Of a stretch of 64,000 bases of DNA, positions 18,038 to 27,423 are shown piece by piece. The notes below the pieces were generated by a model. That model was not told the DNA's origin. It saw only the letters and a list, made by a program, of their open reading frames with translations, and ran no database searches. Source of the stretch: Anoxybacter fermentans (GTDB lineage Bacteria > Bacillota > Halanaerobiia > DY22613); contig NZ_CP016379.1 of NCBI RefSeq assembly GCF_003991135.1, positions 930,001 through 994,000 on the forward strand, in the 5' to 3' direction. Numbering within the stretch: the stretch's first letter is position 1; every line of letters begins with the position of its first letter. Made by a program: the position numbers and the translations under genes.

Positions 18038-18130
18038 TTGCTTCCACAGAGGAACAGATCTGCTAGTAGAAGTCAAGAGTTTTTTAAAAAAAGAAGGTCT
18101 ATAATTAATGTTGTAAAGAAAAAATTATAA
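18038..18130 (+). CDS. Possible 30-residue basic peptide
   Basis: A TTG codon follows GAGGAGG with 10-base spacing and opens a 30-residue, Lys/Arg-rich frame (LPQRNRS ... VVKKKL). The first 13 bases and the ribosome site are repeated in inverted orientation at 14073-14100. It may be the truncated start of a lost gene. Unknown function and low confidence. Confidence 0.3.
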   Translation: MLPQRNRSASRSQEFFKKRRSIINVVKKKL

Positions 18131-18141
18131 AAATCAAAAGG

Positions 18142-18206
18142 CATTTGCTGGCTCCGTTGAATTAATTAGTTGCGAACTAAAAACCAAAGAAAGGAGTCCA
18201 GCAAAT
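18142..18206. repeat. Inverted repeat before the ISL3 transposase
   Basis: GCATTTGCTGG-CTCC and GGAG-TCCAGCAAATGC pair around a 35-base loop and overlap the transposase start codon. This would hide the ribosome site in long transcripts or mark the element end. Confidence 0.6.
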
Positions 18207-19157
18207 GCAAGATAATAATATTATAAAATTTCTTGATTTGTCAGACATTATTGCAACTGAAATTATTTCAACGGAGGACAGGTATATTTTTATTGCTGAA
18301 GCAAAGAAAAATCACATTGTGTGTCCTCGGTGTGGTAATATCACTAATAAAATCTATGATACAAAATGGCAAAATATTAGAAACATCCCTATAAGAGGTA
18401 AACTAGTAATCATTATACTTCTAAAGAAAAGATATCGTTGTCCTTATTGTCATAAGAGGGGTATTCCTGAAAAATATGAAAGCATTGATAAATATGCCCG
18501 TAAAACCAAATGCTTTGATAAATATCTTGCTAAAGAAACTGTCAGCAAGAATTATTCTAAAGTTGCTAGAGAAAACGGGTTAAGTTATACAGCTGTTAAT
18601 AATGCAGTTAAAAAAGTAATTGACCCTCTCATTGAACAACAACTTTCAAAACTTAGTTAATTAAAAGCCATCAATATCGATGAATTTGCAGTTTTAAAAC
18701 GCCATAAATATGTAGTTAGAATCGGGAGTTAATTGACATTTTACCTACTCGCAAAAAGGATAATTTAATTAACTACTTTGATTGTTGGGAAGATGAGCAA
18801 GGATGAGTTTATTACTCCAAAAACGAGCTGAAGAACTGACAGATGAAGATCATGAAAAGCTCATCGAATTATTTGAACTCAGTCCAGCTCTAGAAAAGGC
18901 CTGGGAATTAAAAGAGGAATTCAGAGACCTATTGCAGCTAGATGATGTAAAAGAAGCCACCAGAGCTCTAAAAAGGAGGTATAAAGAAGTAATAAAAAGC
19001 AAGCTGATACCTTTTTACCAAGTAAAAAAGATAATACAAAGATAAGAAGAAAAAATACTAAATTATTTTAAGATAATCAATGGCTTTGCTGAGGGTATCA
19101 ATAACAAGATTAAATTGATCAAAAGGATTGGATATTATGAAGAATTTTCAGACTAAA
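18205..19157 (+). pseudogene. Broken ISL3-family transposase
   Basis: The N-terminal half is open for 151 codons and shows the ISL3 zinc ribbon CPRCGN/CPYCHK and helix-turn-helix. A TAA then interrupts the frame directly before the first catalytic motif (INIDEFAVLKRHKY). A frameshift follows, the centre of the DDE domain is deleted, and an 80-codon frame at 18803-19045 encodes the later QKRAEELTDEDHEKL part. The terminal INGFAEGINNKIKLIKRIG motif is in yet another frame. Catalytically dead. Confidence 0.9.
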
Positions 19158-19269
19158 ATTCTATTAATTCAGGGGGATAAGAATTTTTTGTTACTTATAT
19201 GGAAAAATATATTATTTAAGGATAATATTTCTTTAATTTTTTTCTTAATTACCTATTGACTTTTACCGC

Positions 19270-19366
19270 AGTCTATGATGAGGCTTTATTTCGACTGAAA
19301 TCTCACTAAGATGATTTAACGAAAAATTTCAATAGCGTTCAAAATTAACTTTTTGCAGTTTAATCA
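19270..19366 (+). repeat. Palindromic element, right-half fragment
   Basis: It begins at TATGATGAGGCTTTATTTCG and ends GCAGTTTAATCA. The left arm is lost. Confidence 0.85.
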
Positions 19367-19695
19367 AATATAGATGACTTTCCTGCAGTTAATAAAGAAA
19401 CAGGTATTATCGGTAATTTAAGTTTTTCCACCTTACTATTTAGGAGTATGTTTTTTTAATTTGGCAAGAAAGGATTTTGATTTATAAGAATTTTCTAAAC
19501 ATTTGTTGAAACATTTGTATTTCTTATCTAAAGGTAAAAAGTTATATTGTAAAGAAAAAATTATTTAAGATGATATCAGAATTTTATGTAAATGATTATC
19601 TTGTTACCCCATATGCTCCTTGAAAATTTATATGTTTTTTACGAACTTTAATAATTTTATGAACTACACTAAGTTATACATCTATCTTTGGGAAA

Positions 19696-19802
19696 CTAGT
19701 CATAGCGGAATCCTCCATTTGAGTTAGTATTTCCTTTATATTGAGTTAATACTTCCTTATATAGCAGTAATTAATTTCAACTTTCCAAGGAGGATTCCTG
19801 TT
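19696..19802. repeat. Inverted repeat GGAATCCTCC/GGAGGATTCC with tandem 21-mers
   Basis: The two arms lie about 80 bases apart and enclose two tandem near-copies of TTGAGTTAGTATTTCCTTATA. Possibly the end of a decayed insertion element, or a structured leader. Confidence 0.5.
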
Positions 19803-19939
19803 TTTATTTTGTAAGATGTCTTAAAAATCTATTATACACTACTGTTAAATAAAGAGAGGAAAAAGATGTTAAAGTAAATTTAATTATTAAAATATTTTGT
19901 TTAGTTTGTATTTTTAAAATTTAACAGGGGGTGGCTAAA

Positions 19940-20806
19940 ATGAAACTCACTAATTTTGAATATGTAGTTCCAGGTTCCGTTCAGGAAGCATGCCAGTTCC
20001 TCAGTGAACATGGTACAGAGGCTAAAATTTTATGTGGTGGTACTGATGTGATTGTGCGAATGCGGGATGGTTATTGGAAGCCAAAATATGTGGTTGATAT
20101 TAAGAGAATTTCTGGATTAAATAAAATTTCGTATGATGAAACAATAGGTTTGACTATAGGAGCGACTGTAACTTTAAATCAGGTAGCTGGCTCTGAAATT
20201 GTTCAAAAGTATTATCCGGTTCTAGCTGAAGGTGCTCATGTCATAGGTTCCCTGCAGGTTAGAAATCGGGGTACTCTGGTTGGTAATATCTGTAATGCTT
20301 CTCCGTTGGCAGATACTGCTCCAGCTCTGCTGGTTTATGAAGCAGAAGTGACCATTGCTGGTCCGGAGGGAGAAAGAGTTGTGCCTATTAGTGAATTCTT
20401 TACCGGGCCAGGTAAAACGGTTCTTAAGATCGGAGAAATGGTAACAAAGGTAACCGTTCCACCTATAACCGATGCAGTAGGACGGTATTTTAAACATGCC
20501 CGGCGCAAGGCTGTTGATTTATCCAGTGTCGGTGTTGCTGTTCTGGTGCTTGGTAAAGATGGGGACAAAGTAAAAGAAGTACGAATTGCACTGGGTGCTG
20601 TGGCTCCTACTCCGGTTCGTGCTAAAAATGCTGAAGCACTATTAAAAGATGTAACTATTACACCCGAATTATTAGAAAAGGTAAAAGAAGCTGTTGTAAG
20701 TGATATTTCGCCTATCTCTGATATTCGTGCTTCTAAAGAGTATCGTACTGAAATCTCTCAGATTCTCGTCAAACGTGGGATTGAAGAGATTCTGGGTTGG
20801 GAATAA
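19940..20806 (+). CDS. Molybdenum hydroxylase, FAD-binding subunit
   Basis: A 288-residue CoxM/XdhB-type flavoprotein that passes electrons from the Fe-S subunit to an acceptor. FAD-binding motifs are seen: LCGGTDVIVRMRDG near the N-terminus and GTLVGNICNASPLADTAPALL near residue 110. ATG is chosen as start behind AGGGGGTGG. An in-frame GTG nine bases earlier lies within the ribosome site. First gene of a three-subunit hydroxylase operon with a nucleobase permease, so a purine or pyrimidine is the likely substrate. Confidence 0.93.
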   Translation: MKLTNFEYVVPGSVQEACQFLSEHGTEAKILCGGTDVIVRMRDGYWKPKYVVDIKRISGLNKISYDETIGLTIGATVTLNQVAGSEIVQKYYPVLAEGAHVIGSLQVRNRGTLVGNICNASPLADTAPALLVYEAEVTIAGPEGERVVPISEFFTGPGKTVLKIGEMVTKVTVPPITDAVGRYFKHARRKAVDLSSVGVAVLVLGKDGDKVKEVRIALGAVAPTPVRAKNAEALLKDVTITPELLEKVKEAVVSDISPISDIRASKEYRTEISQILVKRGIEEILGWE

Positions 20807-20832
20807 GTCTATAGAGAAGGAGGATTGTTTTC

Positions 20833-21297
20833 ATGAAAAAATATAAAATCTCCTTTGTAATTAATGGAAGAAATAAGGAATTGGAAGTTCCAGCTAATAT
20901 GACTTTACTGGAAATGCTTAGAGAAGAGTTGGATTTGACAGGAGCCAAATGTGGTTGTGGTGGTGGTGAGTGCGGTGCGTGTACTGTAATTATGAATGGT
21001 GAACCGGTTAATTCCTGTCTGGTTCTGGCTCCTGAGGTTGATGGTGCTGAAATTTTAACTGTGGAAGGTCTGGTTAAAGGTACCGAATTGGATAAAATAC
21101 AGGAATCCTTTATTGAACATGCAGCCTTGCAGTGTGGTTACTGTACTCCCGGTATGATTATGTCTGCCAAAGCACTTTTGACTAAAAATCCCAATCCAAC
21201 TGAAAAAGAGATTCGTGAGGCCATCAGTGGTAACCTGTGTCGGTGTACTGGTTATGAAAAGATAGTTGAGGCCATTAAGGCTGTAGCACAAAAATAA
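20833..21297 (+). CDS. Molybdenum hydroxylase, [2Fe-2S] subunit
   Basis: A 154-residue electron-transfer subunit with both clusters: plant-ferredoxin type (CGCGGGECGACTV) and the helical-domain cluster (CGYCTPGM, then GNLCRCTGY). Length is standard for separate small subunits. It lies between the FAD and Mo subunits with an AGGAGG site. Confidence 0.95.
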   Translation: MKKYKISFVINGRNKELEVPANMTLLEMLREELDLTGAKCGCGGGECGACTVIMNGEPVNSCLVLAPEVDGAEILTVEGLVKGTELDKIQESFIEHAALQCGYCTPGMIMSAKALLTKNPNPTEKEIREAISGNLCRCTGYEKIVEAIKAVAQK

Positions 21298-21321
21298 GAG
21301 AATTTTGAAAGGAGGCTGACT

Positions 21322-23655
21322 ATGAAAGTTGTTGGTAAACGAGTAAAGCGAATTGACGCAGTTAGTAAAGTTACAGGCGAAGCCAAATATGTTGATGATA
21401 TGAAATTTGAGGGGATGTTGTATGCCAAAATTAAGAGAAGTCCGTATCCCCATGCAAAAATTTTAAATATTGATACAAGTAAAGCAGAAGCTTTACCGGG
21501 TGTAGAAGCGGTTATTACAGGTAAGGATTTTCCAAATACAACCGGTCTTTATATGGCAGATCGAACTGTTTTTGCCATTGATAAAGTTCGCTATATTGGT
21601 GATGCTGTAGCTGCTGTTGCTGCAGAAAGTGAAGAGATTGCAGAAAAAGCTCTTGAACTAATTGAAGTTGAATATGAAGAATTACCAGCACTTTTTGACC
21701 CAATTGAAGCAATGAAAGAAGATGCTCCGCTTATTCATGAGAATTTACATGAATATGATCATGCGGTATTTATTCATCCCGTACCCCATACCAACATCAG
21801 TGAGCATTTCAAGCTGCGGAAAGGCGATGTAGAGAAAGGATTTAAAGAAGCTGATTATATCATTGAAGATGAATTCTCCGTACCAATGGTACACCATGTT
21901 CCCCTTGAAACCCATACTGCTATAGCAAAAATGAGTCTGGATGGTCAATTAGAAGTTATTTCCAGTTGTCAATCTCCTTTTGCTGTTAGACAACTATTAG
22001 GCCATGTTTTCGATATTCCGTTAAATAAGATTACTGTTAAAGCTGAATATATTGGTGGCGGTTTTGGTGGTAAAGCCGGTCTACAGATCGAGCCAATGGT
22101 TGTTGCTCTGGCTATGACTGTACCGGGCCGATATATTCGTCTTACTTATACCCGTGAAGAAGAATTCCAGGCTGCTGTAAACCGCCAGGGCTTGCGTGCT
22201 AAATATAAGAGTGGTGTAAGAAAAGATGGTAAAATTGTGGCTCAGGAAATCACTTATATCTGGGATGCCGGAGCTTATAATGACTATGGGGTAAACATTG
22301 TTAAAACTGCTGGATATTCCTGCTCTGGTCCATATGAAATTGAAAATGTCAAAGCTGATTCCTATTGTGTATATACCAACCATCCTGTAGGTTGTGCTTA
22401 TCGCGGTTTTGGTATGTGTGAGATCCACTGGGGTATTGAACAGCATATGGATAACATTGCTGAAAAGCTTGGTCTTTCTCCTGTTGAAATCCGGAAGATA
22501 AATGGTCTCAAAGATGGTTCTCTTACTGTTACCAATGAGAGATTGCAAGATGTTGGCTATATAAAATGTGTTGAGCGGGTCGCAGAACTTCTGGAATTGG
22601 ATAAAAAGGATGCTCCAAGCAAGCCATATAAAGTAAGAGGTAAAGGTATTGCAGGTGCTTATAAAGGCCCATCTACCCCACCGGCTGCTGCTTCTTCAGC
22701 AATTATATATTTACTGGAAGATGGAACTGTTAATCTGCAGGTCAGCGCTACCGATATTGGTCAGGGTTCCCATACAGCTCTAGCTCAGATTGCTGCTGAA
22801 GAGCTGGGTATTGATGTAGATAAAATTCATGTTAGCGTTCCGAATACAGATTATACCCCATACGAATGGCAGACTGTAGGTAGCCGGACCACTTATTCTA
22901 CAGGAAATGCTGTTATCAGAGCTGCTAGAGATTTAAAGCGTCAACTGTTGGAGTATGCGGCAGAAGACTTTAATGTAAATATTGAGGATCTTTATATTGA
23001 AGATGGATTTATCTATTCTAAGAAAGATAAGAATTTGAAAAAAGATATAAAAGATTATGCATTGGGTCTGGTTTACTCTGATGGTAGTGGTAGAGGCGGG
23101 CCTGTAATTGGTAAAGGTATCTTTATTCCTGAAGGTGTAACCAATCTTGATCCGGAAACTGGTCAGGGTCGTCCTGTTAACCACTGGACCTTTGGTGTTC
23201 ACGGGGCAGAGGTAGAAGTTGACTTAGAAACCGGTGAAGTTGATGTAATTAAAATGGTTTCAGTTTTCGATGTGGGTCGTGTAATTAACCCTGACACCTG
23301 TGAAGGTCAGTTAGAAGGTGGTCTTATCCAGGGTATGGGTACTGCCCTGATGGAAGAGATGATCTTAAAAGATGGTAAACTATTGAATCCATCTTTTGTG
23401 GATTATAAAATTCCTACTGCCATGGATTGTCCTGAAATTATTACTGAGTTTGTTGAAACTCCTTTAAAGGATGGTCCTTATGGAGCTAGAGGAATTGGTG
23501 AACCTGCCATGATTCCTGCTGCTCCGGCCATTGCTAATGCCGTATATGATGCAATTGGTGTAAGAATTACTAGCTTGCCTATTACAGCGGAGAAAGTTTT
23601 GAAAGCCATCAAAGAAAAGAGAGCTAATGAAGAAAAAGAGAAGAATAATAAATAG
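21322..23655 (+). CDS. Molybdenum hydroxylase, catalytic subunit (xanthine dehydrogenase family)
   Basis: A 777-residue Mo-pterin subunit. The GGGFGGKAG loop, the AYRGFGMCE segment and the base Glu727 in GARGIGEPAM are in place, so it should hydroxylate an aromatic heterocycle at C-H using water. The family includes xanthine, nicotinate, purine and uracil-type hydroxylases, and sequence alone does not set the substrate. The context (uracil/xanthine permease, ureide-type enzymes) points to a nucleobase. No in-frame TGA. Confidence 0.92.
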   Translation: MKVVGKRVKRIDAVSKVTGEAKYVDDMKFEGMLYAKIKRSPYPHAKILNIDTSKAEALPGVEAVITGKDFPNTTGLYMADRTVFAIDKVRYIGDAVAAVAAESEEIAEKALELIEVEYEELPALFDPIEAMKEDAPLIHENLHEYDHAVFIHPVPHTNISEHFKLRKGDVEKGFKEADYIIEDEFSVPMVHHVPLETHTAIAKMSLDGQLEVISSCQSPFAVRQLLGHVFDIPLNKITVKAEYIGGGFGGKAGLQIEPMVVALAMTVPGRYIRLTYTREEEFQAAVNRQGLRAKYKSGVRKDGKIVAQEITYIWDAGAYNDYGVNIVKTAGYSCSGPYEIENVKADSYCVYTNHPVGCAYRGFGMCEIHWGIEQHMDNIAEKLGLSPVEIRKINGLKDGSLTVTNERLQDVGYIKCVERVAELLELDKKDAPSKPYKVRGKGIAGAYKGPSTPPAAASSAIIYLLEDGTVNLQVSATDIGQGSHTALAQIAAEELGIDVDKIHVSVPNTDYTPYEWQTVGSRTTYSTGNAVIRAARDLKRQLLEYAAEDFNVNIEDLYIEDGFIYSKKDKNLKKDIKDYALGLVYSDGSGRGGPVIGKGIFIPEGVTNLDPETGQGRPVNHWTFGVHGAEVEVDLETGEVDVIKMVSVFDVGRVINPDTCEGQLEGGLIQGMGTALMEEMILKDGKLLNPSFVDYKIPTAMDCPEIITEFVETPLKDGPYGARGIGEPAMIPAAPAIANAVYDAIGVRITSLPITAEKVLKAIKEKRANEEKEKNNK

Positions 23656-23844
23656 TTATAGAATAGAGCTCTCTCCCTTAGGGGGGAGGGCCTTTCCTGA
23701 AAATAAATTTTCGTTTATAACGTTTTTTAAATAGATAATATTATTCAAAAAGCGGGGTGATAGCAAAGAGTTGAGTAGAGAGTAGGAAGAATCAGGTTAG
23801 GTGATGGGTCAGGATATTACAGTCTTATAAAGGAGGAAATTTTT
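23656..23844. promoter_or_regulatory. Spacer before permease with GC-rich hairpin
   Basis: CTCTCCC-TTAG-GGGGGAG forms a weak hairpin right after the hydroxylase, without a T-run. Further on, GAG/TAG triplets recur four times at 5-base spacing (AGAGTTGAGTAGAGAGTAG). No purine riboswitch core was found. Confidence 0.3.
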
Positions 23845-25086
23845 ATGCAGGATGAAAAAGCGATTTATGATGTGAGAAAATTGCCTTTTAGTCAAATGAT
23901 TTTGCTTGGTATGCAACATGCTCTGGCCATGTTTGGTGCTACAGTATTGGTACCGATTTTGACTGGCCTGAATGTATCAGTTGCATTATTTACCGCTGGT
24001 GTTGGAACCTGGATCTTCCACTTGATTACTAAAAAGAAGGTTCCAGCTTATTTAGGTTCATCCTTTGCTTTTATTGCACCGATTTCGATTGTTGTTGAAA
24101 AGATGGGTATTCCAGCAGCTCAAGGTGGTATTATTGTAGCAGGTCTTGTCTATGCTGCAATGGCTTTTATAATCTATCTTGTAGGTCCTAAACTAATCAA
24201 TTCTCTTTTCCCACCCATTGTAACTGGCCCAGTAATTATGGTTATCGGTTTAACCCTGGCTCCAGTTGCTATCGATATGGCTTCTGGAAATCTGTTTGTA
24301 GCTTTGGTTGCAATATTGGCTGCTGCCTTTGTTAGTGTATTTACCCGCGGTTTCTTTAGACTAATTCCTGTAATGATGGGTCTAATTGCGGGTTATATCA
24401 CAGCTTTATTTGTTGGTATTGTTGACTTTACTCCATTAAAGGAAGCTGCCTGGTTTGGTCTACCTAATTTCACTGTACCAGCTATTAACTGGAGTGCAAT
24501 TTTGATGATTGCTCCGGTAGCCATCGTATCCATGGTAGAACATGTTGGTGATATTTTAGCTATTAGTGCTACTGTTGGCAAAGGTAAAGAGTTTGTTGAA
24601 AATCCAGGTATTCATCTTACTATGTTAGGTGATGGTATTGCGACTTCTGTGGCAGGTATTTTCGGTGGACCACCTAATACTACTTATTCTGAAAATACCG
24701 GAGTTCTGGCTTTAACTAAAGTATATGATTCTGTTGTCATGCGGATTGCTGCAGTTTTTGCGTTGATTCTCTCTCTGGTTCCAAAATTAGGTGCTCTGAT
24801 TTCCACCATTCCTAAACCTGTTATTGGTGGAATATCTATCCTTCTTTTCGGTATGATTGCCAGTGTTGGTGTAAGGACAATGATTGAGAATAATGTTGAC
24901 CTGACCAAATCCAGAAACCTGATTATTGCCAGTGTTATTCTGGTTATCGGCATTGGTGGAGCAACCATTCATGTTGGTAACCTGGAATTTGCAGGTATGG
25001 GTTTGGCCGGTCTGGCTGGTCTGGTTTTGAATAAACTTTTACCTGACAATCTGGGTGAAAGTTCTAATAATTCAGTCAACTTCTGA
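23845..25086 (+). CDS. NCS2 uracil/xanthine permease
   Basis: A 413-residue membrane protein with about 14 hydrophobic segments. The family signature regions are seen: [15 protein letters not shown] at the start, [16 protein letters not shown] (the substrate-binding helix 8 Glu in VEHVGD), and [20 protein letters not shown] (helix 10). The E/GxxxT pattern is that of UraA/PyrP rather than the eukaryote-like ascorbate members. It imports a nucleobase with H+ or Na+. It ends the hydroxylase operon with a strong terminator. Confidence 0.93.
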   Translation: MQDEKAIYDVRKLPFSQMILLGMQHALAMFGATVLVPILTGLNVSVALFTAGVGTWIFHLITKKKVPAYLGSSFAFIAPISIVVEKMGIPAAQGGIIVAGLVYAAMAFIIYLVGPKLINSLFPPIVTGPVIMVIGLTLAPVAIDMASGNLFVALVAILAAAFVSVFTRGFFRLIPVMMGLIAGYITALFVGIVDFTPLKEAAWFGLPNFTVPAINWSAILMIAPVAIVSMVEHVGDILAISATVGKGKEFVENPGIHLTMLGDGIATSVAGIFGGPPNTTYSENTGVLALTKVYDSVVMRIAAVFALILSLVPKLGALISTIPKPVIGGISILLFGMIASVGVRTMIENNVDLTKSRNLIIASVILVIGIGGATIHVGNLEFAGMGLAGLAGLVLNKLLPDNLGESSNNSVNF

Positions 25087-25114
25087 CCGGGAAGATTTCT
25101 TCCCGGTCTTTTTC
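25085..25114 (+). terminator. Terminator after permease
   Basis: The 10-bp perfect stem GACCGGGAAG/CTTCCCGGTC with an ATTT loop and a TTTTT tail overlaps the permease stop codon. Confidence 0.9.
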
Positions 25115-25123
25115 AAAAAATAA

Positions 25124-25152
25124 TTGAAATTTGGTTAATTATGATTTATAAT
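25124..25152 (+). promoter_or_regulatory. Promoter of the HutP-like gene
   Basis: TTGAAA and TATAAT are separated by 17 bases. Transcription should start near 25159, just before the HutP-like gene, so this gene and the downstream decarboxylase genes may form one transcript controlled at the following attenuator. Confidence 0.7.
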
Positions 25153-25165
25153 AAATTATGAAATT

Positions 25166-25642
25166 ATGGATTCCGGGATGGAAGGGAACGTGTTATCTGT
25201 GGAAGAGCCCAAAGTTAATTTTTTTAAAAATGATAAGATGCAGGTTGGAAAAGCAGCTATGTTATTGGCTCTAACTTCTAACCGACAGGAAGAGGTAGAG
25301 ATTAAAACATACTTAAAAGAACGGTACAACTATGATACAGTAGTAACAGAGGTTGGTGGAGTTTTACGAGATATCAAAGGTCGAGTTGTGAAATCAGTGG
25401 TTAGTGCTGCTATAAATGCCGGTATCCTTGAAAAGAAAAGTAACCATATTCATCCTCTGATTCATGCTACTCTTGAGGCTGAAAGAGGTATGATGTTTGA
25501 TCTTCCAACTCAATCGAGTATTGTTATGAAAGTTGCCATTGTGGTAGGAGATAAATGGCTGGCTGTGGCCATGTATGGTGAATCTGCTATTCATGTCCTT
25601 TCCAATCACGAGCGAGCTGGACTCGGAATCATGCATCTATGA
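25166..25642 (+). CDS. HutP-family RNA-binding antiterminator
   Basis: About 150 residues. The C-terminal part resembles Bacillus HutP: HPLIHATLEAE keeps the H-x3-H pair and GLGIMHL the third His that in HutP bind the metal with the ligand. The WLAVAMYG strand is also shared. HutP hexamers bind NAG repeats in hut mRNA and prevent termination when histidine and Mg2+ are present. No histidine-use genes are in the window, so the ligand may differ. The start is uncertain: the first ATG lacks a ribosome site, and GTG codons at 25190 and 25199 follow GGAAGGG. The RNA target appears to lie immediately downstream. Confidence 0.82.
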   Translation: MDSGMEGNVLSVEEPKVNFFKNDKMQVGKAAMLLALTSNRQEEVEIKTYLKERYNYDTVVTEVGGVLRDIKGRVVKSVVSAAINAGILEKKSNHIHPLIHATLEAERGMMFDLPTQSSIVMKVAIVVGDKWLAVAMYGESAIHVLSNHERAGLGIMHL

Positions 25643-25643
25643 T

Positions 25644-25740
25644 TTTAGTGAAATAGTGATCCAGTGAAGTTAAAGTTTAAATTTAATATACGAAGGCCAA
25701 AGATGTGGAAGCATCTTTGAGTGATTTAGTGAAAGAGTGA
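25644..25740 (+). promoter_or_regulatory. Six AGUGA octamers in two triplets flanking a hairpin
   Basis: Three contiguous 8-base units NNNAGTGA (25644-25667), then the 8-bp hairpin CAAAGATG/CATCTTTG with a TGGAAG loop (25698-25719), then three more units (25717-25740, overlapping the hairpin's 3' end by 3 bases). AGTGA is identical in all six. The array sits between the HutP-like gene and a terminator, the place expected for an antiterminator target. HutP sites known from Bacillus have UAG/NAG triplets with 4-base spacers, here the spacing is 5. Confidence 0.8.
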
Positions 25741-25793
25741 AGCCTTATCTGGTTACTCCTTTTAGCTAAGGGGTATCAGTAGGGCTTTTTTTA
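25740..25793 (+). terminator. Attenuator terminator before decarboxylase operon
   Basis: A long imperfect stem (AAGCC...GGCTT outside, TACTCCTT/AAGGGGTA inside, loop TTAGCT) is followed by seven T. Its 5' foot touches the last AGUGA octamer, so protein bound there could block the fold. Confidence 0.8.
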
Positions 25794-25831
25794 TTTTCAA
25801 AGGCCGATAGATTATGAGGAGGGATTTGAAG

Positions 25832-27382
25832 GTGCTCAAAGAACAAAAAATTAGAGAATTATACGATAAAAGAGAGCGGTTAATGAAGGGTGGAGGAGAG
25901 GAGAAGATTAAAAAACAGCATAGTAAAGGTAAGCTGACTGCGAGGGAGCGGATCAAACTGCTATTAGACGAAAATAGCTTTGTAGAGGTAAATCCTTTTA
26001 TGAGTCATAGATGTGTCGATTTCGGGATGGATAAGGTAGATGCTCCTGGTGACGGAGTAGTGACAGGATATGGTACCATTCATGGCAGATTGGTTTTTGT
26101 ATTTGCCCAAGATTTCACCGTTATGGGCGGTTCTCTGGGTGAAATCCATGCTGCTAGAATTTGCAAAATTATGGATATGGCTAAAGAAATGGGTGCACCT
26201 ATCATCGGGTTATATGATTCCGGTGGTGCGCGGATTCAAGAAGGGGTTCTGGCTTTGAATGGTTTCGGTGAAATTTTTGCCCGTAATGCTCTCTGTTCCG
26301 GTGTAGTTCCACAAATTTCTGTTATCATGGGGCCATGTGCTGGAGGTGCAGTTTATTCCCCTGCTTTAACTGATTTTGTCTTTATGGTTGATAATACCAG
26401 TCAGATGTTTCTAACTGGTCCTGAGGTGATCAAATCGATAACCGGTGAAGAAGTTACTATGGAAGAATTGGGCGGTTCTATAACCCATGCAGTTAAAAGT
26501 GGAGTTGCCCATTTTACCGCCAGTAGTGAAGAGGAATGTATGGAACAGGTCCGCCGTCTTTTAAGCTTTATTCCATCAAATAATCTGGAAGATGCGCCAA
26601 TGGGTCTTGCCAAAAATGGTGAAATTTTTGATGAAAATGCAGTAAAAGACCTGATTCCAGACCACCCCAATAAACCGTATGATATGAAAAAGGTTATAAA
26701 TCATCTGGTAGACCAGGGGGATTTTATGGAAATCCATGCCCGGTTTGCGAAAAATATAATAGTTGGATTTGGGCGGTTAAATGGTCGGACTGTGGGGATT
26801 GTTGCTAACCAACCGATGCATAAAGCCGGTTGTCTGGATATTGATGCATCTGATAAAGCATCACGCTTTATCAGATTCTGTGACGCCTTTAATATTCCCT
26901 TATTAACTCTGGTAGATGTACCTGGTTTTTTACCAGGAGTCAGTCAGGAATATGGTGGAATCATAAGACACGGTGCTAAACTTCTTTATGCTTATACAGA
27001 AGCGACAGTTCCCAAGATTACTCTGGTGGTACGGAAAGCATACGGCGGTGGTTATATCGCCATGTGTAGCAAATCTCTGGGGGCTGATCTGGTCTATGCC
27101 TGGCCAACTGCTGAAATTGCAGTTATGGGACCTGAAGGTGCAGCCAACATTATTTTTAGAAAAGAGATTGCTGCTGCCAGGGATCCCGAAATGGTTCGTC
27201 AGAAAAAGATTGCTGAATACCGGGAACAGTTTGCTAATCCATATGTAGCCGCAAAAGCTGGAATTGTCAATGATGTGCTGTCTTTTGAAGAAACCCGGAT
27301 GCGCTTGATTAATAGTCTGGAAATGTTGGAAAATAAAAGGGTTTCAAAGCCCCAGCGGAAACATGGTAATATGCCATTATAA
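25832..27382 (+). CDS. Acyl-CoA carboxyltransferase alpha subunit of Na+-decarboxylase (MmdA-like)
   Basis: A 516-residue carboxyltransferase with the two crotonase-like halves of MmdA/PccB. It shows oxyanion-hole glycines in GLYDSGGARIQEGV and MGPCAGGAVYSPALTDF, and in the second half VDVPGFLPGVSQE, GGGYIAMCSKSLGAD and AVMGPEGAANI. It moves CO2 from a beta-carboxy acyl-CoA (malonyl-, methylmalonyl- or glutaconyl-CoA) to biotin. GTG is chosen as start because GAGGAGGG lies 8 bases before it. Delta, biotin carrier and beta subunit genes follow, so it decarboxylates rather than carboxylates. Confidence 0.93.
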   Translation: MLKEQKIRELYDKRERLMKGGGEEKIKKQHSKGKLTARERIKLLLDENSFVEVNPFMSHRCVDFGMDKVDAPGDGVVTGYGTIHGRLVFVFAQDFTVMGGSLGEIHAARICKIMDMAKEMGAPIIGLYDSGGARIQEGVLALNGFGEIFARNALCSGVVPQISVIMGPCAGGAVYSPALTDFVFMVDNTSQMFLTGPEVIKSITGEEVTMEELGGSITHAVKSGVAHFTASSEEECMEQVRRLLSFIPSNNLEDAPMGLAKNGEIFDENAVKDLIPDHPNKPYDMKKVINHLVDQGDFMEIHARFAKNIIVGFGRLNGRTVGIVANQPMHKAGCLDIDASDKASRFIRFCDAFNIPLLTLVDVPGFLPGVSQEYGGIIRHGAKLLYAYTEATVPKITLVVRKAYGGGYIAMCSKSLGADLVYAWPTAEIAVMGPEGAANIIFRKEIAAARDPEMVRQKKIAEYREQFANPYVAAKAGIVNDVLSFEETRMRLINSLEMLENKRVSKPQRKHGNMPL

Positions 27383-27423
27383 TCCTGGGGAAATGGGAAT
27401 AGAAGCTGAAAGGGGTAATTATA

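Larger units (their letters stand above)
19158..19939. other. Gene-free region with relics
   Basis: It contains a half palindromic element, an inverted repeat and, on the minus strand near 19570-19690, a GGAGGATTCC-led short frame (MTSFPKIDV) broken by stops that may be the start of a decayed IS. No intact gene, and no promoter for the downstream operon stands out clearly. Confidence 0.45.

Noticed and set aside
23765-23790. Four GAG/TAG triplets at 5-base spacing before the permease, similar to a TRAP site
   Set aside because: Only four units, no tryptophan-related genes and no TRAP gene nearby; may be chance in purine-rich leader sequence.
23656-23844. Purine riboswitch before the permease
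   Set aside because: The conserved loops of the purine aptamer are absent.
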